Notes: generated from the sequence alone by a model not told the origin. DNA of 64,000 bases from Lentibacillus amyloliquefaciens (GCF_001307805.1 NZ_CP013862.1:3348001-3412000); one strand, 5' to 3'; shown: positions 18,144-26,844, counted from the stretch's first letter. Numbers and translations: made by a program.

Positions 18144-19502
18144 ATGTCTACTGTAGGATTGATTTTACTTGCCGCTTTTGGCGTAGCTTTACTTCTGTTT
18201 TTGGTTATCAAAACAAAGCTGCAGGCATTTCTTGCATTGCTGGTAGTCAGTTATATTATCGGGCTTTTATCCGGAATGAGTCCTTCAGAAGTTCTTCAGG
18301 CTGTTAATGACGGGATGGGTGGAACTGTAGCTGAAGTTGCCGTCATTATTGGTGTTGGTTCGATGTTTGGTGAAATATTGAAGGCCTCCGGTGGTGCTGA
18401 ACGTCTGGCCATGACATTAATGGATAAGTTCGGTGAAAAGCGTGTCAACTGGGCATTGATGCTGACGGGTGTTATCATTTCAATACCAGTGTTTTTGGAT
18501 GTTGCATTTGTCATTTTAATACCTATTTTATACAGTCTTGCTCAAAAGACGAAGAAATCATTGCTGTTCTTCGCTATTCCGCTGTTAGCGGGTCTTGCTG
18601 TAACGCATAGCTTTGTACCGCCGACTCCGGGGCCAATAGCTGTTTCCTCGTTATTGGATGCCAATCTTGGATGGGTGATTCTGTTCGGACTGATAGCGGG
18701 TATTCCTGCAGCAATTCTTGCCGGGCCAGTTTTTGGAACATTCATCTCCAAAAAAATGCATGTTGAAGTGCCAAAAGAGATGCTCGAGAATATGGCGGAA
18801 GAAGCCAGAGGTAAAGAGTATGATAAAGAACTTCCCAGCTTTAAAATGATTGCATCGTTGATTTTGCTGCCTTTACTTCTGATTTTGTTAAATACGTTTT
18901 CCAGTGCAATATTTGGTGAAGACAGTACGGCGAGAAGTATCTTAACTTTTATTGGTAACCCGGGCGTTGCATTGACAATCACAGCTTTGTTAGCCATTTA
19001 CTTTTTGGGTACACGCCGTGGCTATTCAAAAGAGGATCTACAGCAAATTGCTACAAAAGGATTGGAGCCTGCGGGTATTATCATTTTGATTACCGGTGCC
19101 GGTGGTGTGTTCGGTGAGGTATTGGTTGCAACCGGTATAGGCGATGTGATTGCTAATACGATGACGAATTTGAATATGCCGATTATCGTCTTCGCGTTTC
19201 TTGTTGCTTCGGCCGTCCGTATTGCACAAGGTTCGGCAACGGTCGCAATGGTTACTGCAGCAAGTCTGATTTCACCGGTTATTGGCAACCTTGGAATTGA
19301 GGGGCCGATGCTGGCCTTACTTGTTATCACTATCGCATCGGGCGCAACGATTGCGTCCCATGTCAATGACTCAGGATTTTGGATGGTAAGTCGCTTTTTG
19401 GGGCTGTCAGAAAAAGATACATTGAAATCCTGGACAGTCATGGAAACAATCATTGCACTTGTCGGATTTGGTGTATCGTTGCTTATTAGTATTTTTATTT
19501 AA
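18144..19502 (+). CDS. gntP: GntP-family gluconate/galactonate:H+ symporter
   Basis: 452-residue membrane carrier of the GntP family with ~12-14 hydrophobic segments. Conserved stretches include LALLVVSYIIGLLSGMSP, HSFVPPTPGPIAVSSLL, AQGSATVAMVTAA and ASHVNDSGFWMV. It closes the sugar-acid operon and would import the substrate of GntK and/or DgoD. GGAGGGGG precedes the ATG. GC-rich inverted repeats and a strong terminator follow. Confidence 0.92.
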   Translation: MSTVGLILLAAFGVALLLFLVIKTKLQAFLALLVVSYIIGLLSGMSPSEVLQAVNDGMGGTVAEVAVIIGVGSMFGEILKASGGAERLAMTLMDKFGEKRVNWALMLTGVIISIPVFLDVAFVILIPILYSLAQKTKKSLLFFAIPLLAGLAVTHSFVPPTPGPIAVSSLLDANLGWVILFGLIAGIPAAILAGPVFGTFISKKMHVEVPKEMLENMAEEARGKEYDKELPSFKMIASLILLPLLLILLNTFSSAIFGEDSTARSILTFIGNPGVALTITALLAIYFLGTRRGYSKEDLQQIATKGLEPAGIIILITGAGGVFGEVLVATGIGDVIANTMTNLNMPIIVFAFLVASAVRIAQGSATVAMVTAASLISPVIGNLGIEGPMLALLVITIASGATIASHVNDSGFWMVSRFLGLSEKDTLKSWTVMETIIALVGFGVSLLISIFI

Positions 19503-19606
19503 TAGAATTCGCGGCAGAGGCAAGACCCCCTGTCCCGAAATTTTGTTTTATGGGGGGGTCAGTCCCTTCAAAGTTGGTTCACTCCCATAATCGAATCGTG
19601 GAAAGA

Positions 19607-19647
19607 AAAAGTGTCATGTAAAGATTCAACATGACACTTTTTTTATA
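19607..19647 (+). terminator. Strong intrinsic terminator of the sugar-acid operon
   Basis: AAAAAGTGTCATGT pairs with ACATGACACTTTTT around a short loop and ends in seven T. A second inverted pair (AGACCCCC ... GGGGGGTC) precedes it at about 19523-19562. The rest of the gap 19503-19772 shows no gene. Confidence 0.8.
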
Positions 19648-19772
19648 TGGAAGACGATTATAGAAACAAACGCTTGATTTTATCAGTGCTGTGACGTGTC
19701 TTGACATGCATATGGCAGCAGGTATGGTATGGGGTTTTACAAGTGTTCTTGATTTCCAAACATAGAAAACGG

Positions 19773-19799
19773 GTTTAAAAATAAGAAAAAATAGGGTAG
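19773..19799 (+). promoter_or_regulatory. SigB-like promoter upstream of the LysM-3D gene
   Basis: GTTTAA (19773-19778), 15-bp spacer, GGGTAG (19794-19799) resembles the general-stress SigB consensus GTTTAA-N12-15-GGGTAT. It lies ~25 bp before the ribosome site of the LysM-3D gene. Confidence 0.4.
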
Positions 19800-19848
19800 A
19801 TAGTAGTTATATAGATTTTTAGTTGGAGGTGTTATTATCAAATATATT

Positions 19849-20361
19849 TTGATGACTATCGTATGTATGATGGGTTTCGTGTTTTTCACGGGGTCGGTTT
19901 CTGCTGAAAAAAATTACAGGGTACAATCGGGTGACAGTTTATACCGTATAGCCCAAAATTATCAAGTTGATGTGAATGCTGTAATTGCAGCGAATGCTTC
20001 CATTACGAATCCGGCTTATATTAAGCCCGGACAAACGATAAAAATACCGGATCAAAATGGGACTTCTTTTACTGTTACAGCTTATACGGCGGGTTATGAA
20101 TCTACTGGAAAGCGACCAGGTGACCCCGGTTATGGCATAACAGCTTCCGGCTCAATTGTAGACGAGGGAGATACAATTGCATGTCCGCCGGCTCTTCCAT
20201 TTGGCTCGAAAATACATATTCCAAAATTGAATGAAACTTATGTTTGCGAAGATCGTGGAAGCGCCATTACAAATGGGCATCTCGACATTTATAAAGAAGA
20301 CTTAGACGATGCGTTGCAATTTGGCGTGCAACAGCTGCAGGTTAAAGTGTGGACTTATTAG
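19849..20361 (+). CDS. Secreted LysM and 3D-domain cell-wall protein (YocH-like)
   Basis: Exported peptidoglycan-associated protein: signal peptide (hydrophobic, ending GSVSA-E, cleavage ~residue 19), one LysM domain (YRVQSGDSLYRIAQNY ... IKPGQTIKIP) and a C-terminal 3D domain with three conserved Asp (FTVTAYTAGYES; YVCEDRGSAI; HLDIY), similar to YocH/MltA-type lytic enzymes. The start is unusual: the first TTG/ATG (19849/19852) is ~20 bases after TTGGAGGTG (19823-19831), whereas an ATT at 19834 or ATC at 19837 is correctly spaced and would add a Lys to the signal peptide. Monocistronic, possibly stress controlled. Confidence 0.85.
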   Translation: MMTIVCMMGFVFFTGSVSAEKNYRVQSGDSLYRIAQNYQVDVNAVIAANASITNPAYIKPGQTIKIPDQNGTSFTVTAYTAGYESTGKRPGDPGYGITASGSIVDEGDTIACPPALPFGSKIHIPKLNETYVCEDRGSAITNGHLDIYKEDLDDALQFGVQQLQVKVWTY

Positions 20362-20518
20362 ATTGCAAGTTTCATTGTTCAATTCAGGGATTATCTGACC
20401 GTTTGAAGAATATAAAGGGTGCTTTCCAACCATATATTTTGGCTCGAATCATTTTACATCATATTTTTCAAAGAGATTGTGTATCATTGACGAAAAACAA
20501 ATGAATGATTAGTGGGAA

Positions 20519-20731
20519 GTGGTTTGGTTGATAAGAGAGACTCGCAAATGTAAGGAAGATATCACGCAAAGAGAAAATGCCTTAATACAACGCGGCTATT
20601 GGATGTGTGATAAATGCTGTACGAAATATTACGCAGGTATTGATTGCCACCCTTGTATGCTTAAAGAATTGGCCTGGGAACTTTATAAGGAACAATATAC
20701 ATTTAATATGGTCTTGAGTGTGAAATATTAA
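20519..20731 (+). CDS. Small cysteine-rich hypothetical protein, zinc-ribbon-like
   Basis: A 70-residue protein with CDKCCTKYYAGIDCHPC: five cysteines in two CxxC-type clusters plus an upstream CKED, suggesting zinc binding. The start could be GTG (20519) or TTG (20528); GTGGGAAGTGG lies just upstream. I do not recognise the family. A good terminator ~100 bp downstream supports it being a real transcript. Confidence 0.5.
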   Translation: MVWLIRETRKCKEDITQRENALIQRGYWMCDKCCTKYYAGIDCHPCMLKELAWELYKEQYTFNMVLSVKY

Positions 20732-20830
20732 TTATATTCAGCGTAACATACATCAACATTTAGCGACATGTTATTTATGACTTGCAGGTATTATTCACCG
20801 CGCCTGAGCAGTACGTAATAACTATACTCA

Positions 20831-20866
20831 AGAGGACTGATCACTGCTGATCGGTTCTTTTTTCTT
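20831..20866 (+). terminator. Intrinsic terminator after the Cys-rich gene
   Basis: GAGGACTGATCA pairs with TGATCGGTTCTT (12 bp, three wobbles, loop CTGC) and runs into TTTTTTC. Confidence 0.65.
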
Positions 20867-20872
20867 TTACAA

Positions 20873-20899
20873 GTTGTTCCCCAAAAATAGGGGAACAAC
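20873..20899. repeat. Perfect 10-bp inverted repeat
   Basis: GTTGTTCCCC and GGGGAACAAC flank AAAAATA. No T-run follows on either strand, so it is not a standard terminator. The rest of the 615-bp gap 20732-21346 shows no supported gene; reading frames on the minus strand lack ribosome sites. Confidence 0.55.
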
Positions 20900-21346
20900 C
20901 CAATACTTACATTAATTTATAGGCGGAAAAAAATCGTTACTACCATTGTACCACAGAATAAAACAAAAATTCTTAACATTTATGTGCTTATAATGGAAGT
21001 GATTTTTCCAAAGTCAAATATTATAAAAATATCCTGTCATAAGAATTATCTGCCGCCTGTTCAGATGACATTTTTCCCTTAATTATTGCCCGGGCAATTA
21101 AAATGTGAAATGTTGTCGATGAGTGAGGTGATTTATTCGATGCCATGATGGGGTCAGGGACTTTGTTCGAGCGTGAATATCCCGGTCGACACCCTGCCCG
21201 TCCCGGTTGAATATGCAAGCTGCCAAAAAAATGCTGCAGCGCAGTCTGTCACGATTTCTCCTTGAAATATGTTAAAATAAAGCGAAATGCCTTTGGAAAA
21301 TGAACGTAACCAACCATACGAAGCAGCATAGAAAGAAGCGTTAACC

Positions 21347-23272
21347 ATGAAAAAAAACACACATGAATCCAGCAAGTCGCCTTCACTTATCAGACAGGCG
21401 TTAAAAGTAAACCGAAATCCATTTCCATGGTTGAAGGCTTTCCGGGCAGGACTGGCGGCAGGTTTGCCGGTTATGATCGGATTATTGCTTGGCAACCTGC
21501 AGTACGGCTTGATTGCTGCATTGGGCGGATTTACATATCTCTATGTTTTCAATGTTCCATATGCGCAGCGGGCTAAGAAGATATTCTTTGTTGTACTTGC
21601 TATGACACTGATTGCTGCATTAGGGACCCTTGCTGCCCCTTATCCGCTGATGGTCGCCGTATTGATGGGAATTATTGGGGCGGCCGCCGTCTTTATTTTT
21701 GGAGCATTAAAGATATCCGGGCCAAATGCTATTTTCTTCGTTCTGGTTTTTGCCATGATTACTGGTATGCCGGTCGATCAGGATGCGTTTCTTATTAGGG
21801 CGGGTCTTGTCTTTTCCGGCGGGGCCCTTTCCTGGGTGATTGCCATGATCGATTGGTTCTTTGATCCGCATGGTCCTGAGACAGGGGTCGTCAAAAGGGC
21901 ATATCTGGAGTTGGCATCACTGCTGGATTCAGTCGGAACAGAGAATTTCAATGAAGAAAAACATCGCGTCATGTCTGTCCTGAAAGAAGCAGAAGAAACT
22001 CTGGCTGCCGGGTATAGTCCGTGGCGGACAACTGAACTTTTTAATCGGTTATATATCCTGACTGATCATGCGAACGTGATATTCACGTATATCATTGAAA
22101 ATTTTGCGGATAGGGAAACAGCATTGCCAAAGGAATCAGCGGAATCTTTTCGTATGCTGGCCAATTCAATCGATACGAAAAACAACAATAACCGTGTCTT
22201 CGGGAAAATTAGCCGGCAAGACAGCGGTGATGAAGCTGTTGCCGCGCTTTACAGTAAAATTTACGATGCAGATGCCATTTTTAATGAGCCGCCCGCCAAA
22301 ATCAATCGTGTCATTCGCATTTCCAAACCGTCAATCAGGACGATTTTCTTTGGCGCCTTGGACAAAAATTCAATCGTTTTTCTGTCATCTTTACGGTTTG
22401 GCGCCCTTACCATCATTGCTGCGATTATAGCATTTGAGTTTGAATTGGAGCGGTCTTATTGGGTGCCGCTCTCCTGTGTGGCGGTTATGTCAGGATCCAC
22501 CATTGTCGCAACGTATCATCGTGCCATTCAACGCTCAATTGGCACCATTGTGGGCATTCTGATTGCGAGTGTCATCCTTGCCATGCAGCCGTCCGGATTC
22601 ATGATTGCACTATTCATCCTGCTTTTGACAGGGATAACCGAACTGTTTATCGTTAAAAATTACGGACTGGCTGCATTGTTCTTCACCCCGAATGCCCTTC
22701 TGATGGCTGAGAGCACAACGCAGCAGGCATTCAGTTTTTCATATTTTACATCAGCTAGATTAATCGATATTCTAATCGGCAGTGCCATCGGTCTGATTGG
22801 TGTATGGATGGTAGGAAGGAAATCGGCATCCAGTCGTCTTCCGCATTTAATCGCCAAAACGATCCGGAGCCAGGCGCAATTTATAATGGTTCTTTTCTCT
22901 GATCAGGGAGAAGGTTTCGATGCCACAAGAAGCAGAGAAAAGCTGAAGATGCGCACAAATATGGTCAATTTACAAACAGTATATAATACAGTGTCAGGCG
23001 AGATACCGGTTGACCAGAAAGCACTGGATTATTACTGGCCGGTTGTCTTTACGGTTGAACAATTAGGGTATTTGCTTGAGAGCTGTTCAAAGGACCATGA
23101 ACGGCATGGTCTTTCGGATGAAAAACTGTCTCAGCTTCTGTTTGCTTTCGAAAAAATGGCCAATGCCATCAATCGGAAGCGCTCGGCAGAACCCAGAAGA
23201 ATCCCTGAAATAGAGGACTATCCCGGTATACAGAATGAAATCAAATTTTTGCAGAAACAGCTTGGCCGGTAG
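21347..23272 (+). CDS. FUSC-family membrane protein (aromatic acid exporter-like)
   Basis: 641 residues with two blocks of about six transmembrane helices (residues ~25-165 and ~335-490), each followed by a soluble region, the architecture of FUSC/YccS/AaeB-type proteins. The blocks begin PWLKAFRAGLAAGLPVMIGLLLG and SLRFGALTIIAAIIAFEFE with SYWVPLSCVAVMSGSTIVATYHRAIQR (FUSC_2 signature). Probably exports organic acids or other toxic small molecules. No membrane-fusion partner is present, as is normal in Gram-positives. Single-gene unit. Confidence 0.8.
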   Translation: MKKNTHESSKSPSLIRQALKVNRNPFPWLKAFRAGLAAGLPVMIGLLLGNLQYGLIAALGGFTYLYVFNVPYAQRAKKIFFVVLAMTLIAALGTLAAPYPLMVAVLMGIIGAAAVFIFGALKISGPNAIFFVLVFAMITGMPVDQDAFLIRAGLVFSGGALSWVIAMIDWFFDPHGPETGVVKRAYLELASLLDSVGTENFNEEKHRVMSVLKEAEETLAAGYSPWRTTELFNRLYILTDHANVIFTYIIENFADRETALPKESAESFRMLANSIDTKNNNNRVFGKISRQDSGDEAVAALYSKIYDADAIFNEPPAKINRVIRISKPSIRTIFFGALDKNSIVFLSSLRFGALTIIAAIIAFEFELERSYWVPLSCVAVMSGSTIVATYHRAIQRSIGTIVGILIASVILAMQPSGFMIALFILLLTGITELFIVKNYGLAALFFTPNALLMAESTTQQAFSFSYFTSARLIDILIGSAIGLIGVWMVGRKSASSRLPHLIAKTIRSQAQFIMVLFSDQGEGFDATRSREKLKMRTNMVNLQTVYNTVSGEIPVDQKALDYYWPVVFTVEQLGYLLESCSKDHERHGLSDEKLSQLLFAFEKMANAINRKRSAEPRRIPEIEDYPGIQNEIKFLQKQLGR

Positions 23273-23279
23273 GGTCTTG

Positions 23280-23330
23280 AATTCTTATATAGAAGCGCGG
23301 AGGATATCGGTAATAAGTGCTCCACAGGGC
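23280..23330. repeat. Partial copy of the TGTCGAA-type repeat
   Basis: GAATTCTTATATAGAAGCG followed by GGAGGATAT, CGGTAATAAGTGCT is shared with 24236-24290. No gene is seen in the rest of the gap up to 23598; a TATAAT at 23557-23562 with TGG-TG before it is the probable promoter of the next gene. Confidence 0.45.
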
Positions 23331-23598
23331 GTGGGCTGTTTTAGTAGAAGTTCTTCTGTTCGACGTGTCATTTTGGTTATCATGATTCTTTAGCAGATAT
23401 GTATTATTCACTGAGATAGCTGGATGATGAAGATTGACATTGAGAATCTGAAGTGGGTGGGACGGGCCGTCATCTGCTGCCTCGGCAAAAGTGTAATAAT
23501 TTTCAGAGAGGCTCTATTAATTTTAAATCCTTATGAAATAAGGTCACATTTTGGTGTATAATGGTTTTTAAGAAATGTGCTGGAAAGGAGCTTCCTAT

Positions 23599-24195
23599 AT
23601 GGGGGTTGCAAATGAAAACCAAAATGATATGACATATGAGGAATATGTCACATGGGATAATGGAGAGCGCTGTGAAGTTTTGGAGGGTCAAATCATAAGT
23701 ATGGCACCTTCCCCACTCCCTGAACATCAAGATATATCGATGCAATTATCCATCGAATTTGGATCGTATGTACGAGGGAAGAATTGTAAAGCTTTTGCTG
23801 CTCCAATTGATGTCTACCTATTTGAAGATGCCAATAAAGAGTGGATGGATGATCGTGTCCGAAATTGGCTGATACCGGATTTGATTGTTGTATGTGACCC
23901 GAACAAGATTAAACGAAACAAAATCATAGGTGCTCCGGATTTGGTTATCGAGATTATATCGCCTTCTTCTGCAAAGATTGATCGTATGGATAAGCGGTTG
24001 GCATACCAGCAAGCCGGCGTGAATGAATATTGGATTATTGATCCTGCCAATCAAATTGTTGAAGTATACCTATTAAAAGGCCAATCATTGGAATTGGCAA
24101 ATGTTTATGACAAAGAAGACGCTGTTCCCGTACATGTATTGGAAAATCTTAAAATTGATTTGCGGGACGTTTTTCCTGAACAGGAAGCGGATTAG
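23599..24195 (+). CDS. Uma2-family (DUF820) restriction-endonuclease-fold protein
   Basis: 198 residues with the Uma2/DUF820 pattern: MTYEEYVTWDNGERCEVLEGQ at the N-terminus, PDLIVVCDPNK, then APDLVIEIISPSS (the D and E of a PD-(D/E)xK nuclease core) and RLAYQQAGVNEYWIIDP. AAAGGAG precedes the ATG at 23599. Uma2 proteins are common in cyanobacteria and scattered in Bacillaceae; their biological role is unknown. It stands alone with TGTCGAA-type repeat sequence on both sides, which suggests mobility (inference). Confidence 0.85.
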   Translation: MGVANENQNDMTYEEYVTWDNGERCEVLEGQIISMAPSPLPEHQDISMQLSIEFGSYVRGKNCKAFAAPIDVYLFEDANKEWMDDRVRNWLIPDLIVVCDPNKIKRNKIIGAPDLVIEIISPSSAKIDRMDKRLAYQQAGVNEYWIIDPANQIVEVYLLKGQSLELANVYDKEDAVPVHVLENLKIDLRDVFPEQEAD

Positions 24196-24300
24196 AGGCC
24201 TGTGGTCACTTCCTGAACATTGTCGTTTTATGTCGAACGAAATTCTTATATAGAAGCGGGAAGGATATTTATCGGTAATAAGTGCTGCGCATATCTTTAT
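24190..24300. repeat. Copy of the TGTCGAA-type repeat after the Uma2 gene
   Basis: Contains TGTGGTCACTTCCTGA, TGTCGAACGAAATTCTTATA and GCGGGAAGGATATTTATCGG. The first part matches 1948-1964, the second 11548-11567, the third 23300-23320. Confidence 0.5.
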
Positions 24301-24345
24301 ACGATTCCAGGCACTACGCCTTTAGTATAATGGATTCAAACACAA

Positions 24346-24392
24346 AAAAATAACCACCCTGTAACCCTGGTAAGCAATTAGGTGGTTATTCT
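24346..24392 (-). terminator. Intrinsic terminator (minus strand)
   Basis: AATAACCACC and GGTGGTTATT pair; read on the minus strand the stem is followed by TTTTTTT. It can end transcription running from the DeoR gene. Confidence 0.55.
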
Positions 24393-24511
24393 CCTTGTTG
24401 TGAGCCGCCCCTTGAAGGGTTGTTACACTCAATTGTTTGGTGTTGGCGCACCATTCGGTCTTTTTAGTAGTGTGTTTTCAAATGGTATTGTGCAGTATCC
24501 TCAACATCATA

Positions 24512-24597
24512 AAACCAAAATGGCTTTATTGGAGCAATTTTCCAAATAAATACTTGCGATTGCTCTGCCAATACCACTTGCTCCCGCTATAATGATG
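24512..24597 (-). pseudogene. Fragment of a short-chain dehydrogenase/reductase
   Basis: On the minus strand the bases code for IIIAGASGIGRAIASIYLE and then NKAILVL before a stop. GASGIGRAIA is the N-terminal nucleotide-binding motif of SDR enzymes. Nothing else of the gene remains. The fragment abuts a partial copy of the two-hairpin repeat at 24597. The rest of 24392-24742 holds nothing I can support. Confidence 0.4.
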
Positions 24598-24637
24598 GGG
24601 AGAAGGAAAACCCCACTGATTGAAGATTCACTTTATC
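24597..24637. repeat. Truncated copy of the two-hairpin repeat
   Basis: GGGG-loop-CCCCACTGATTG followed by AAGATTCACTTTAT is identical to the second hairpin and flank of the full copies at 39738-40028 and 54107-54389; the left arm is degraded. Confidence 0.5.
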
Positions 24638-24742
24638 GTCCTTTGAATTCCATCCCCATCCTTTTTCTTTTACGGACCCTTCACCTTTATAGAGACGCTT
24701 CACTCGTGAGCTTCGAAGTGATTACATCGATGTTCTTTTGTT

Positions 24743-25480
24743 TTAATCCTTCCGAAAATTCGGGGTGACAGGCTTATCTGTGATCAGTGTGCTAATAGTT
24801 TCCGGATCAGCAAATACTGCGCTGGATGATTTATCGATTTTTGAAGCATCGACAATAGCTATTATTGTGCTTGCCCGTTTAACCAATTCTTTTTTTAAGG
24901 ATACTTCATAAAGGTTAAAATCAGTTAAACCATTTTCCACTGAAAAGCCATTACCAGACGTAAACATGATATCGACATTAACATAATCCAATATGTTTAA
25001 CCCCAGTGTTCCTTCAATCGATGAGGAACGATTTGTAACTACTCCCCCGATTAAAATGACAGTGAGGTCCGGGTTTTCCTTCAACTCAAGAGCTGTATGG
25101 AGACCACTCGTCACAACCGTCAATCGAATCGGCTGGCTTTTAAGATATCGTGCTAATTCCAAGGCTGTAGAGCTGGCATCTAATAAAATACACTGCTTTT
25201 CTTCAATAAATTTGAAAGCTTCTTTAGCTATTTGTATTTTTTCTTTTTTATTTTTCTTTTCTCTTGCAGAAAAACTGGTATCGCTTTCAGTCTCATCGTT
25301 GAGAATGGCACCACCATGAGTTCGAATCAACATGCCTTCTTCTTCCATCTTATTTAAATCTGTTCTGAGAGTTGCTTCTGACACCCCAATTTCCAGCGAC
25401 AATTCTTTCACTGTTAAGCGTTTTTTTTCATATAGGCGTTCCATGATTTTGTTTCTTCTTTCACTCACAAACATTTTCAT
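24743..25480 (-). CDS. DeoR-family regulator of the polyol island
   Basis: 245 residues: N-terminal DeoR winged helix (RRNKIMERLYEKKRLTVKEL ... GVSEATLRTDLNKMEEEG) and a C-terminal sugar-phosphate isomerase-like sensor domain (LDASSTALELARYL, VVTSGLHTALEL, VDASKID). Divergent from the polyol dehydrogenase gene; the intergenic region holds the promoter and a cre site. DeoR proteins normally repress sugar genes and release on a phosphorylated intermediate, here plausibly a tetrulose phosphate (inference). Confidence 0.88.
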   Translation of the reverse strand: MKMFVSERRNKIMERLYEKKRLTVKELSLEIGVSEATLRTDLNKMEEEGMLIRTHGGAILNDETESDTSFSAREKKNKKEKIQIAKEAFKFIEEKQCILLDASSTALELARYLKSQPIRLTVVTSGLHTALELKENPDLTVILIGGVVTNRSSSIEGTLGLNILDYVNVDIMFTSGNGFSVENGLTDFNLYEVSLKKELVKRASTIIAIVDASKIDKSSSAVFADPETISTLITDKPVTPNFRKD

Positions 25481-25617
25481 AAGCTTTCCATCCTTATTTT
25501 TATGTTAATTTTATGGTATTTCATTTGTTAAGATTTATCAATATTTTAACCTATGATTCTTGATTATTATTGTTTGAATAATTGTATTTGATAATTTGAA
25601 AAGATTCAAAAATAATA

Positions 25618-25645
25618 TTGACAAAACGAAAAAAAGTGATAACAT
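25618..25645 (+). promoter_or_regulatory. SigA promoter of the polyol operon
   Basis: A consensus TTGACA (25618-25623), 16-bp spacer, TAACAT (25640-25645), 90 bp before the dehydrogenase start. Confidence 0.6.
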
Positions 25646-25658
25646 GAAAAACAAATGA

Positions 25659-25673
25659 ATGAAACCGTTTTCA
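25659..25673. promoter_or_regulatory. cre site (CcpA) of the polyol operon
   Basis: ATGAAACCGTTTTCA matches WTGNAANCGNWWNCA at every position. It lies just downstream of the promoter, where CcpA binding would block transcription. Confidence 0.65.
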
Positions 25674-25734
25674 AGGAGTTCGTTTGTTCTGGTTTTTTTC
25701 ATTGTCTTCAAAAGATTTAAGGAGGGAATTTCAC

Positions 25735-26844
25735 ATGACCGAAACACTTGGTAAACAACGTGAATATTCAGAAGCCATTCCGGAAACGATGAATGCCGTT
25801 GTCGCATATGGACCGCAAGACTACAGATATGAAGAAGTGAAGACGCCGAAACTGGAGAATGATAAAGAAATACTTGTGAAAGTAGAAGCATGCGGCATTT
25901 GTGCCGGGGATATCAAAGCATATGATGGTGCGCCAAGTTTCTGGGGGGACGAACAACAGCCAGCCTATATAAAGGCACCCATGATTCCGGGACATGAATT
26001 TATTGCACGTATTGTGCAAAAAGGAGAGGCTGTAACAGATTTTGATATTGGCGACCGTGTGATATCCGAACAAATTGTTCCGTGTTGGGATTGCCGATTC
26101 TGTAACAGAGGTCAATATTGGATGTGTGAAAAACACGACCTATATGGCTTTCAAAATAATGTAAACGGTGGCATGGCAGAATATATGAAGTTTACAAAGG
26201 AAGCGATTAACTATAAAGTGCCTGAAGATTTGCCAATTGAAAAGGCTGTCCTAATAGAACCTTATGCATGCAGTTTACACGCAGTCCAGCGCGCTCAAGT
26301 TCAAATTGGTGACGTGGTTGTTCTGTCAGGTGCCGGGACATTGGGACTTGGAATGCTTGGTGCCATTAAAAAATCAGGCGCTTCAAAACTAGTCGTCCTG
26401 GATTTGAAGGAAGATCGATTGGAGCTGGCGAAACAATTTGGGGCAGATGTTGTTCTTAATCCAAGTGAAGTGGATGTCGTCAAAGAAATCAAAGATATGA
26501 CAGAGGGTTATGGCTGCGACACGTACATTGAAGCCACGGGGCATCCAAAGTCAGTCGAACAAGGACTTCATGCGATTAGGAAATTGGGGCGTTTCGTTGA
26601 GTTCAGTGTATTTGGAGAGCCGGTTACCGTTGATTGGAGCATTATTAGCGATCGTAAAGAATTGGACGTACTAGGTTCACATTTGGGACCATATTGCTAT
26701 CCACTGGTAATCGAGGATATATCCAATGGCGATTTACCAACAGAAAATGTTGTCACGCATACATTAAAGATGGAAGAATTCGAGAAAGGTTTCGATCTAA
26801 TGAAAAAAGGTGAAAATTCTATAAAAATTGTTTTACAACCATAA
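25735..26844 (+). CDS. Zinc-dependent polyol dehydrogenase (erythritol/L-threitol dehydrogenase-like)
   Basis: Medium-chain dehydrogenase, 369 residues. Catalytic zinc residues lie in EACGICAGDIKAYDG and PGHEF; the structural zinc site is CWDCRFCNRGQYWMC; the NAD motif is SGAGTLGLGMLGA. The PSFWGDEQ segment and overall N-terminus resemble the erythritol/L-threitol dehydrogenase (EltD) group, recalled from annotation, not searched. Its neighbours (tetrulose-type kinase DhaK/DhaL, RpiB-type isomerase, RbtT-type transporter) fit oxidation of a C4 polyol to erythrulose. GGAGGGA precedes the ATG at 25735. Confidence 0.8.
   Translation: MTETLGKQREYSEAIPETMNAVVAYGPQDYRYEEVKTPKLENDKEILVKVEACGICAGDIKAYDGAPSFWGDEQQPAYIKAPMIPGHEFIARIVQKGEAVTDFDIGDRVISEQIVPCWDCRFCNRGQYWMCEKHDLYGFQNNVNGGMAEYMKFTKEAINYKVPEDLPIEKAVLIEPYACSLHAVQRAQVQIGDVVVLSGAGTLGLGMLGAIKKSGASKLVVLDLKEDRLELAKQFGADVVLNPSEVDVVKEIKDMTEGYGCDTYIEATGHPKSVEQGLHAIRKLGRFVEFSVFGEPVTVDWSIISDRKELDVLGSHLGPYCYPLVIEDISNGDLPTENVVTHTLKMEEFEKGFDLMKKGENSIKIVLQP

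Noticed and set aside
21021..21495. Minus-strand frames upstream of and inside the FUSC gene
   Set aside because: No ribosome sites or motifs, and one overlaps the FUSC start.
24400..24511. Possible transposase remnant downstream of the minus-strand terminator
   Set aside because: Translation in several frames gave no recognisable transposase motif.
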